Shown here: positions 1 through 5,680 of the stretch, piece by piece
How the letters are laid out: each line of letters opens with the position of its first letter
Position numbering within the stretch: the first letter of the stretch is position 1
Assembly: GCA_027077185.1 (NCBI GenBank)
Contig: JALTGJ010000508.1
Span: forward strand, 1 to 5,709
Source of the DNA: Spirochaetales bacterium
Lineage (GTDB): Bacteria; Spirochaetota; Spirochaetia; B11-G9
DNA length: 5,709 nucleotides
Direction: 5' to 3'
Notes under the pieces: model-generated
What the model saw: only the letters and a program-made list of their open reading frames with translations
Told to the model about the DNA's origin: nothing
Database searches by the model: none
Made by a program: the position numbers and the translations under genes

Positions 1-1199
1 GTTGTAATACCAACAACAGATTCCTGTACCAGTTCAGCCGTTCTGCTTATTTCCTCATTGGCCTGCATGGATGCCTCTATTTTATCCCAACCGGAATTAG
101 CCATTTGAGACAACTCCCTTCCTATTTCTCCGGCCTTCGCAGCACTGACATTTACTGTATTTATTGATTCAGCCATTTCTTCTACATTGGCAGAACTTTC
201 ACTGACAGCTTCTGACTGTTCCTGTACAAGTGCTGTAATTTTGACTGTCTGTTCCTTCTGCTGATTAACAGCCTCCACATTTGCACTGGTAAGCTCCCGT
301 TGTTTATCCAGACTGCTGTTTACACTCTCGATAGAGGCTACCATTTCCCTAACAGCAGCAACAGATTCTTCAATGGAAGCAATAAGATCCTGGTTGGAAT
401 CTTCTACACTATTCGATGTATTACGAATATCTCCAATTAAACTGTCAAAAACAACCATCATTTCGTCCAGAGTACTTGAGATTCTACCTATTTCATTATT
501 TTTCTTTATATTTGACCGGATAGTTAAGTCTTTTTCCTGCATTGCAAGCATACTGCTGACTAAAGAGCCTATGGGAAGAAGACTGGATCTTAGAACAATA
601 ACAATAATCAGTCCAAGAACAATTATAACTCCGAGCATCAAAAATAAAGTTTGCTGAATTATTTGTAATTTTCTATTTGACAGTTCTGTATATGCCACAA
701 CAACCTTATTAACTGTATTTTTTAGTGAAACAGCATTCTGAACTTCAAATATCTTAAGTGCGTTATTCCTTGCATCTACCTTACTGCCCTTATTTAGTAT
801 TGTCAGAAGAGCCTGTTTATAGGGTGTCCATTCCTTTGACCATGTGTCAATCAATCCCAAAATATCAGCACCCTCAGTGGGGACTAAGCCTAAACTGGTA
901 TTACCTTTAACAAGTCCATCCAAAATTGTATCATATTTTCCAATTTCTGCTTTTAATAGCTTTTCCAACTCCGAAGCTTTTTCGGTATTATTATCCAGAG
1001 AACTACTTATATAGGAAGTACCAAGATAACCCAAAAGTATAGTCCTCATTCGCTCACTACCGGAAGTATTTATAGCATTACCAAGACCTGCCATAGAAAA
1101 AAAGAGTCCAAAAATTACTGCAAGAAGACCTATCATTGCAACAACCATAAATATATTCATTATTATTATTTTTCTAAGAATTTTCAACTTTATTTTCAA
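1..1199 (-). CDS. Methyl-accepting chemotaxis protein, N-terminal part (cut by window edge)
   Basis: This is a transmembrane chemoreceptor that would pass ligand binding to CheA/CheW and so bias flagellar rotation. The frame is open for 399 codons and runs off the left edge. In order: a basic N-terminus (KIKLKILRK); TM1 at about residues 11-34; an extracytoplasmic region of about 150 residues (40-184), mostly helical and of the size of a four-helix-bundle sensor; TM2 at about 185-203; a HAMP domain at about 204-257 with P209 and the NEIG signature (E236, G238); then the start of the Ser/Ala/Glu/Gln-rich coiled-coil signalling domain (258-399). The kinase-contacting hairpin tip and second methylation helix lie outside the window. 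The TTG start is chosen because AAGGAG sits 6 nt upstream; a second TTG (codon 5) and an ATG (codon 14) are alternatives without such a site. It lies 31 nt after the diguanylate cyclase gene. Ligand unknown. The family call is firm, the exact start less so. Confidence 0.95.
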   Translation of the reverse strand, partial: MKIKLKILRKIIIMNIFMVVAMIGLLAVIFGLFFSMAGLGNAINTSGSERMRTILLGYLGTSYISSSLDNNTEKASELEKLLKAEIGKYDTILDGLVKGNTSLGLVPTEGADILGLIDTWSKEWTPYKQALLTILNKGSKVDARNNALKIFEVQNAVSLKNTVNKVVVAYTELSNRKLQIIQQTLFLMLGVIIVLGLIIVIVLRSSLLPIGSLVSSMLAMQEKDLTIRSNIKKNNEIGRISSTLDEMMVVFDSLIGDIRNTSNSVEDSNQDLIASIEESVAAVREMVASIESVNSSLDKQRELTSANVEAVNQQKEQTVKITALVQEQSEAVSESSANVEEMAESINTVNVSAAKAGEIGRELSQMANSGWDKIEASMQANEEISRTAELVQESVVGIT

Positions 1200-1205
1200 C
1201 TTTAT
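1180..1205. repeat. 12-bp tandem duplication over the chemoreceptor start codon
   Basis: The plus strand carries TTTTCAACTTTA twice in immediate succession (1181-1192 and 1193-1204), with one matching base on each side, giving a period-12 stretch of 26 bp. On the coding strand each copy holds TAAAGTTGAAAA, so the TTG start codon and its flanks are present twice, in frame. Only the upstream copy follows the AAGGAG ribosome binding site. The duplication adds four codons to the N-terminus. Confidence 0.9.
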
Positions 1206-1211
1206 CTCCTT
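1206..1211 (-). promoter_or_regulatory. Ribosome binding site deciding the TTG start of the chemoreceptor gene
   Basis: The minus strand reads AAGGAG here, followed by a 6-nt spacer (ATAAAG) and then TTG at 1199-1197. This is the strongest Shine-Dalgarno match near the 5' end of the chemoreceptor gene. The in-frame ATG at 1160-1158 lies about 45 nt downstream of it and has only an A/T-rich run before it. Confidence 0.8.
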
Positions 1212-1230
1212 TTATATTTTAATCAAACTA

Positions 1231-2274
1231 TTACACAGCCATGGCAATTCTATTGCGCCCGCTCTCTTTTGCCTTATACAATGCTGCATCTGCTCTTTTT
1301 ATAAGATCCTCAGGGACACAATCCAGATTCCTGTTAAATCTGGCAATTCCAATCGAAATAGTTGTTTTTACTATTTCATTTCTATTATCTTCATTGTAAG
1401 GAAATTCAAGGAACTCAATCCTCTTTCTAATGCGTTCTGCTACTAATTTGGCATCATCCACATTCATGTTATTCAAGACTATAACAAATTCCTCACCTCC
1501 ATAACGGGCAGCAAGATCTTTTAGTCTAAGACTCCCCAATAGTTCTTCGGCTACTTTAATAAGAACGATATCCCCAAATGAATGCCCATAAGTATCGTTT
1601 AGATTTTTAAAATGATCTATATCCATCATCAGCAGACTTATGGGATGTTCTTCCGTTTCAAATCTTATTTTTAATGATTGGAAGAGAACATGCTTTAATT
1701 TGAGTTTTGTCATCATATCCGTAGTGGAAATTTCAAATAGAACAGAATTATCAATAGCAATTGCGGCCATACCGGCTACATTAACAAGAAAGTCCTTTTC
1801 ATCTTCCAGAAAAGGTTCGTTAATAATTCTTTCCCCAAGAACAATTATGCCTTGAAGATTACCACGATTAATTAAGGGAACAATTAATGTCGGTTCCAAA
1901 ATTGTAAAGGATTTCAGATCAGAAATTTTTTCAATAACATTAAGCAATTCCGGCATTGTATAACACTGAGGATTATGTTTAAAAATATCTATAAGTTCAG
2001 AATCCTCGCTTATTGTATATTTTATTTTCCTGTCAGGATTAAATCCTTCATAATTTCTATAAAGAGTATATTCGCAGCTTGCAATATCCGGTTTAATAAA
2101 CAGACCGGCTTTTAAAACCCTTGCTCTCCCCATACATGTTAGCAATATAGCATCCAGAACTGAAGAATAGTCCAAATTCGAACTTAGACTCTTACTAATT
2201 TCCAAAAGTGACTCCAAATCACTTATTCTGGCCTCGTATTTTTGAATTTGATCCTGTTTATTTAAGGAATTCAT
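1231..2274 (-). CDS. GAF-GGDEF diguanylate cyclase
   Basis: Makes cyclic di-GMP from two GTP and is probably cytoplasmic, as no membrane segment or signal peptide is visible. Numbering from the ATG at 2274 (347 aa): a short helical start (1-20), a GAF-like sensor domain at about 20-175, then the GGDEF domain at about 180-345. The active-site motif is intact as GGEEF (259-263) in the context RYGGEEF. The metal-binding aspartate is in MDIDHFK (D218). R250-x-x-D253, five residues before GGEEF, matches the RxxD inhibitory site, so product feedback is expected. Later family motifs TTISIGIARF and ADAALYKAKESGRNRI are present. The usual opening D-x-LT-x-L-x-N-R is divergent (TDMMTKLKLKH). Start choice: an upstream TTG (2289) and ATG (2280) are in frame, but only the ATG at 2274 has a well-spaced site (AAGAGG, 6 nt). 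It overlaps the phosphohexomutase gene by 17 nt, suggesting translational coupling. The GAF ligand is unknown. Confidence 0.93.
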   Translation of the reverse strand: MNSLNKQDQIQKYEARISDLESLLEISKSLSSNLDYSSVLDAILLTCMGRARVLKAGLFIKPDIASCEYTLYRNYEGFNPDRKIKYTISEDSELIDIFKHNPQCYTMPELLNVIEKISDLKSFTILEPTLIVPLINRGNLQGIIVLGERIINEPFLEDEKDFLVNVAGMAAIAIDNSVLFEISTTDMMTKLKLKHVLFQSLKIRFETEEHPISLLMMDIDHFKNLNDTYGHSFGDIVLIKVAEELLGSLRLKDLAARYGGEEFVIVLNNMNVDDAKLVAERIRKRIEFLEFPYNEDNRNEIVKTTISIGIARFNRNLDCVPEDLIKRADAALYKAKESGRNRIAMAV

Positions 2275-3997
2275 CAACATCCTCTTCAATTTTTTTAAGT
2301 TTTGATGCTACTTCCATTTTTGCCTTATCAAGATCCTGGCCTTGTTCAGCTTTACAGGAAGCGTAAAATTTTATCTTAGGTTCGGTTCCGGAAGGTCGAA
2401 TTGTAACCATACTCCCATCCTTTAGTAAAAACTGCAGTACATTTGACGAAGGCAGACTAATATCCTTAACTTTTGTTCCAGTTTCCAGATTAGATGTTTC
2501 TCCGGTTTTATAATCTTTCATTAATGACAAAGGGATGGCTCCAAATTCTGCCGGGGGACTATTTCGCATAGAAGACATCATCTCTTCCATTTGGGCTTTT
2601 CCTTTCTCCCCTTTCAAATACCTGGAAATAAGCAGTTCTTCAAAATATCCAAACTCCTGCCAAATTTCCTTAAGTCTGTCCAGAACACTTTTACCATGGG
2701 ATCTATGATAGAGAGTAAGCTCAACTGTTAAAAATGCAGCTGTAACAGCATCTTTATCCCGAACTTTATCAGTAACAAGATATCCATAACTTTCTTCCCC
2801 TCCAAAAATATACTTCTCTCCTGTACTCTCAAATTCTTTTATTTTTTCTGCAATATATTTAAATCCAGTAAGAACATCATAGGATTTAACCCCATATCTT
2901 AATGCAACCATCTTTTGCAGTTCGGTTGTTACAATTGTTTTAACAAAAGCACTTTTCGAATCAAGTGTTCCCTTCTCCTTCATAGAAGAAAAAATATAGT
3001 CTGCAAGTAATACTCCCAGCTGGTTACCTGTAACAAGAATATATTTACCCCCGTCAGGAACAGCAATCCCCAGACGGTCAGAATCAGGATCAGTTCCAAG
3101 AAGTATATCTGCAGATTCCTTTTTTGCCAGATCGAGTCCAAGTTTCATTGCTGAAGCTATTTCGGGGTTCGGGAATTTGACTGTAGGAAAGTTTCCATCA
3201 GGTTCACGCTGCTCCGGAACTGTAATAACATTAATACCCATTTCACCCAGAGTCCTCTCTACCAGCATGGTACCTGCACCGTGCAATGGAGTATATACAA
3301 CCTTAAGATTCTTTCCCTCTGCATGCATTAATTCAGGTCGAAAACTGCAGTCTTTAACCATCTTGACATAAGGTTCATCAATTTCCTTATCTGTATAAAC
3401 CAATAAACCTTTTGACAAAGCCTCGTCCCTGTTTATAGTTTTAACTTTTCCTGTAACAGCATTTACTTCACTTATAATTGCCTTATCATGGGGAGGAACA
3501 ATCTGACCACCATCAGACCAATATACTTTATACCCGTTATACTCCGCAGGATTATGGGAAGCAGTAACAACTATTCCAGCAGTACATTTAAATTTTCTAA
3601 TAGTATAGGAAACAACAGGAGTTGGTCTAAGAGAGGTAAACAGATAAACCTTAATTCCGTGGGAACATAGAACCAAAGCCGCTTCCTCTGCAAAAAGTTT
3701 TGAAAAGTTACGGGAATCATAGGCAATAGCAACCGACCCTGAGGAAGTAGTCTTTGTAATATAGTTTGCAAGACCAGTAGTTGATTTTCGAATAATATAA
3801 GGGTTCATCCGGTTATACCCACCACCTATAACTCCACGCAGTCCCCCTGTTCCGAATTCGAGATTCATGTAGAACCTGTCATTTAATTCTTCACTGTTTT
3901 TACTATCTACGACCTGTTTAAGATCATCTATAAAATGAGTATTTTCCTCAAACTGTAAATAATCACTTATTTTTTTGTCTAATTCTTTTGGATTCAT
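2258..3997 (-). CDS. Alpha-D-phosphohexomutase (phosphoglucomutase/phosphomannomutase, PgcA/PGM2-like)
   Basis: Interconverts hexose 1-phosphate and 6-phosphate through a phosphoserine and a bisphosphate intermediate, feeding glycolysis and nucleotide-sugar synthesis; cytoplasmic. All four signatures are intact in the 579-aa product: an N-terminal FGTGGLRG (48-55); the catalytic serine loop TASHNP with S147, followed by AEYNGYKVYW; the metal loop GTDPDSDR with D303, D305 and D307; the sugar-specificity loop GGEES (399-403); and the phosphate-binding loop RPSGTEPK (534-541). The length and the EYNGYKVYW extension fit the long bacterial PgcA / PGM2 branch rather than the shorter ManB or GlmM enzymes. 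Glucose versus mannose preference cannot be told from motifs, as both carry GGEES. The ATG is supported by AGGGAG 6 nt upstream. It begins 12 nt after the HAD phosphatase stop and overlaps the diguanylate cyclase gene at its 3' end. Confidence 0.96.
   Translation of the reverse strand: MNPKELDKKISDYLQFEENTHFIDDLKQVVDSKNSEELNDRFYMNLEFGTGGLRGVIGGGYNRMNPYIIRKSTTGLANYITKTTSSGSVAIAYDSRNFSKLFAEEAALVLCSHGIKVYLFTSLRPTPVVSYTIRKFKCTAGIVVTASHNPAEYNGYKVYWSDGGQIVPPHDKAIISEVNAVTGKVKTINRDEALSKGLLVYTDKEIDEPYVKMVKDCSFRPELMHAEGKNLKVVYTPLHGAGTMLVERTLGEMGINVITVPEQREPDGNFPTVKFPNPEIASAMKLGLDLAKKESADILLGTDPDSDRLGIAVPDGGKYILVTGNQLGVLLADYIFSSMKEKGTLDSKSAFVKTIVTTELQKMVALRYGVKSYDVLTGFKYIAEKIKEFESTGEKYIFGGEESYGYLVTDKVRDKDAVTAAFLTVELTLYHRSHGKSVLDRLKEIWQEFGYFEELLISRYLKGEKGKAQMEEMMSSMRNSPPAEFGAIPLSLMKDYKTGETSNLETGTKVKDISLPSSNVLQFLLKDGSMVTIRPSGTEPKIKFYASCKAEQGQDLDKAKMEVASKLKKIEEDVDEFLK
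2281..2286 (-). promoter_or_regulatory. Ribosome binding site for the diguanylate cyclase, inside the phosphohexomutase gene
   Basis: AAGAGG on the minus strand lies 6 nt before the ATG at 2274 and is itself part of the last codons of the upstream phosphohexomutase gene. It favours this ATG over the earlier in-frame TTG (2289) and ATG (2280), the latter of which directly abuts the GAGG. Confidence 0.6.
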
Positions 3998-4009
3998 AGA
4001 TAACTCCCT

Positions 4010-4660
4010 CTATCCTATTATTTTTACCAAATCTTCAGGTTTGTCAATAACAATTTCTGCTCCGGCCTCTGTCAATTCAATTATATCCCTATACCCCCAG
4101 GTTACCCCTACAGCTGTCATGCCCGCATTTACAGCTGTTTTCATGTCGACACCGCTGTCCCCCACAAAGATTGCTTCTGATGGATCCACATTTATGTCTT
4201 CCAGTATTTGAAGAGGGAAATAGGGATCAGGCTTTTTAGGAACATCCGGAAGTACTCCCTGAATAGCTGTAAAAGGCCAGGGAGATAACAAACTTTCAGC
4301 TATATATTTAACAAGTTTGTCTTCTTTATTGGAAAGAATTGATATTTTAACACTCATATTTACCAAAGAGTCCAGTAAATAGGGAATTCCTTCATAAGGT
4401 TTCGTACTTATAACAGGTTTATTACTGTATTCTTCAATTACTCTTAAATACCCCTTTTCAAGTATTTCTTCCGGACAATCTGCAGGGCAGGCTCTTTTTA
4501 AAGTTTCTTTCAGCCCATGCCCTACAAATTTCATGTACAATTTTTCCGGGTGGGCCGGCATATTAATCTCTGTCAGTACTTTGTTAACTGCAAGAGCTAT
4601 GTCCCCCAGAGTATATAAAAGAGTTCCATCCATATCAAATATGACAGCTTTGTAGTTCAT
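4010..4660 (-). CDS. HAD-superfamily hydrolase, phosphoglycolate phosphatase-like
   Basis: A phosphomonoesterase of the haloacid dehalogenase superfamily, cytoplasmic and Mg-dependent by family. The 216-aa product has all four HAD motifs: motif I FDMDGT with nucleophile D9 and acid/base D11; motif II S110 in ILSNK; motif III lysine in PKKPDP (K142 or K143); motif IV VGDSGVD with D168 and D172. A helical cap of C1 type lies between motifs I and II (about residues 15-85). Size and motifs fit phosphoglycolate phosphatase (Gph) or pyrophosphatase PpaX; beta-phosphoglucomutase is a less likely relative. After motif I the usual LLDTL or LVDS is LLYTL, with Y16 in place of the common acidic residue. 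The ATG start is fixed by a stop four codons upstream and by motif I nine residues in, but no good ribosome binding site precedes it. It lies between the 42-aa ORF and the phosphohexomutase. The natural substrate is not predictable. Confidence 0.92.
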   Translation of the reverse strand: MNYKAVIFDMDGTLLYTLGDIALAVNKVLTEINMPAHPEKLYMKFVGHGLKETLKRACPADCPEEILEKGYLRVIEEYSNKPVISTKPYEGIPYLLDSLVNMSVKISILSNKEDKLVKYIAESLLSPWPFTAIQGVLPDVPKKPDPYFPLQILEDINVDPSEAIFVGDSGVDMKTAVNAGMTAVGVTWGYRDIIELTEAGAEIVIDKPEDLVKIIG

Positions 4661-4699
4661 ACCTACAGGCTAGGTAAGAATGTTAAGAAAGTCAATAAA

Positions 4700-4828
4700 C
4701 TAAAGATAGTTTTCGAGCTTATCAAAAGTAATTGTTCCATTTTCTTCAAGACTATTTACAATAAGATCAACAGCATATTTCCCCGCTGTTGCCTTTAATA
4801 AAAGTTCTTTTATATTGGAAACAGACAT
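4700..4828 (-). CDS. Small hypothetical protein, 42 aa
   Basis: A complete small ORF, ATG to TAG, which fills most of the space between the 224-aa protein and the HAD phosphatase. The product begins MSVSNIKELLLKATAGKYAV and ends TFDKLENYL. It looks soluble: a leading amphipathic helix (IKELLLKA), a second helix (AVDLIVNSLEE), a turn (NG) and a short C-terminal helix. There is no cysteine and no membrane segment. Support for translation: AAGGGG lies 6 nt before the ATG, the start is 10 nt after the upstream stop, and the next gene follows after 39 nt on the same strand. I do not recognise a family. The helix-turn-helix-like spacing is suggestive but too short to call a DNA-binding domain. It could also be a remnant of a longer gene. 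Confidence 0.6.
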   Translation of the reverse strand: MSVSNIKELLLKATAGKYAVDLIVNSLEENGTITFDKLENYL

Positions 4829-4838
4829 ATTCAGCCCC

Positions 4839-5513
4839 TTATCTGGATAATATATTGCTAATAAAGGTTTTTATAATACCTTTTTTTGTATTTGTATTCG
4901 TATTTTTGGATTCTGGCAATGCTTCCTCAAGCTCAAAATTATCCGCTTCTTTCTTAATTTCTTCATCTGAACGCTTAAGTTTTTCCATTGCAGTAACAAA
5001 CTCAATTCCTTTTTCCAGATATTCAAACTCTTTATCAAAAGGGATCTCTTCAAGTTCTGCCCATTCTTCCTCTGGAGACCCTGTTAACTCAGGCAAATTT
5101 TCCTCATCAAAATTTTCTACCATTGGACTCTCCAACAGCAAGTCTCTTTCAATTCCATCATCAACTTCTACAGCCAAAATATCTTTGCCAGTTTCCAGAA
5201 AACCTATTCCCCATTCCTCTGCCAGTTTATGAACCTTATATTTATTCAGATCCGCCTGCCGTATAATAAGACTGTCTGCATAGCTGCCTGCCTTAGGAAC
5301 AATGTTATAATTGGAACAAAGTAACTGGGTTATTGCCTGATAAAAACTTCTGCCGGATCTGGAAAAAATATTCATAGTTTGCAATGCATCAGAGCTGTTT
5401 AAAAGACTCATTTTATGATTATCGGCAACTACCATTCTATTCTCAGCATCCAGATAAATTGTATAATCCGGATAGTCATGTCTAAGCTGTTCAGAAATAA
5501 TAGATTTATTCAT
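4839..5513 (-). CDS. Hypothetical protein, 224 aa, acidic C-terminal half
   Basis: I do not recognise this protein. The N-terminal part (about 1-118) looks folded, with mixed strands and helices: HDYPDYTIYLDAENRMVVA, a helix around 41-70, and a basic/hydrophobic stretch around 80-100 ending KLAEEWGIGFLETGKDIL. From about 116 to 202 it is strongly acidic and rich in Glu (FDEENLPELTGSPEEEWAEL), probably flexible or coiled. Then comes a short Asn-Thr repeat (204-209) and a basic amphipathic tail (KKGIIKTFISNILSR) that could touch a membrane or partner. No signal peptide or transmembrane helix is seen. The ATG has AGGA 8 nt upstream, which overlaps the stop of the CxxC ORF before it. The 42-aa ORF begins 10 nt after it. 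Its place near the head of the cluster would suit a regulator or adaptor, but that is only a guess from position. Confidence 0.85.
   Translation of the reverse strand: MNKSIISEQLRHDYPDYTIYLDAENRMVVADNHKMSLLNSSDALQTMNIFSRSGRSFYQAITQLLCSNYNIVPKAGSYADSLIIRQADLNKYKVHKLAEEWGIGFLETGKDILAVEVDDGIERDLLLESPMVENFDEENLPELTGSPEEEWAELEEIPFDKEFEYLEKGIEFVTAMEKLKRSDEEIKKEADNFELEEALPESKNTNTNTKKGIIKTFISNILSR
4887..4904. repeat. Three-unit 6-bp repeat inside the 224-aa gene
   Basis: On the plus strand the units are TGTATT, TGTATT and CGTATT. On the coding strand they encode Asn-Thr three times (residues 204-209). A run of seven A on the coding strand (plus 4881-4887) directly follows. Loss or gain of whole repeat units would keep the frame, but slippage in the A run would shift it and alter only the basic tail. 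Confidence 0.8.
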
Positions 5514-5523
5514 TTACTAATTC

Positions 5524-5661
5524 CTAAAATCCCAGTTTCCCGGAAATGGATGGATTAAAAAATATTTCTTTTTGGTACCATGCATCCAAATACTGTAATC
5601 TTTTACCACAAATACTGCAATAATGATTTTGCTGAAGCTGAACAATACTATCAATAGTCAA
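5524..5661 (-). CDS. Small CxxC ORF, 45 aa, possible zinc-knuckle protein
   Basis: This is an open frame of 45 codons starting with TTG and ending in TAG. Its centre, NHYCSICGKRLQYLDAWYQKE, holds C15-x-x-C18-G with H13 just before, as in one half of a zinc ribbon; the second cysteine pair of a full ribbon is missing. The TAG overlaps the AGGA of the 224-aa gene, and the two are 10 nt apart, an arrangement typical of coupled genes. Against it: the TTG start has no convincing ribosome binding site, and a promoter-like -35/-10 pair lies over the start, so transcripts from that promoter would begin inside the ORF. It may be a real small protein, the 3' remnant of a decayed gene, or chance. Function is not assigned beyond possible metal binding. 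Confidence 0.35.
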   Translation of the reverse strand: MTIDSIVQLQQNHYCSICGKRLQYLDAWYQKEIFFNPSISGKLGF

Positions 5662-5674
5662 CTCTATATGTCAA
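5645..5674 (-). promoter_or_regulatory. Candidate sigma-70 promoter upstream of the cluster
   Basis: The minus strand has a perfect TTGACA (5674-5669), an 18-nt spacer and TAGTAT (5650-5645), a 4/6 match to TATAAT. It points toward the 224-aa protein and the genes after it. The spacer is one base longer than ideal and the surrounding DNA is AT-rich, so chance matches are likely. A second TTGACT lies 13 nt downstream of the first but has no matching -10. Confidence 0.35.
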
Positions 5675-5680
5675 ATAGAG
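5662..5680. repeat. Inverted repeat CTCTAT-N7-ATAGAG over the -35 box
   Basis: Perfect 6-bp arms (5662-5667 and 5675-5680) flank a 7-nt centre that contains most of the candidate -35 hexamer. The symmetry and position would suit a repressor operator. It could also form a small hairpin, but there is no T run of the kind that would make it a terminator. Which protein might bind is unknown. Confidence 0.35.

Noticed and set aside
373..657. A 94-codon plus-strand open frame antisense to the chemoreceptor
   Set aside because: The opposite strand holds a clear HAMP/MCP coding sequence; this is a shadow frame with no family resemblance.
1200..1230. Possible terminator between the diguanylate cyclase and the chemoreceptor
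   Set aside because: The 31 nt are A/T-rich with a ribosome binding site but contain no GC-rich hairpin followed by a T run.
4666..4694. TTGACT followed 17 nt later by TAGCCT on the minus strand, as an internal promoter for the HAD phosphatase
   Set aside because: The -10 candidate matches only 3 of 6 positions; chance is likely in AT-rich DNA.
4789..5232. A serine-rich 147-codon plus-strand open frame antisense to the 224-aa gene
   Set aside because: It mirrors the Glu/Leu-rich codons of the opposite strand, giving the typical Ser-rich shadow; no ribosome binding site, and it overlaps two better-supported genes.
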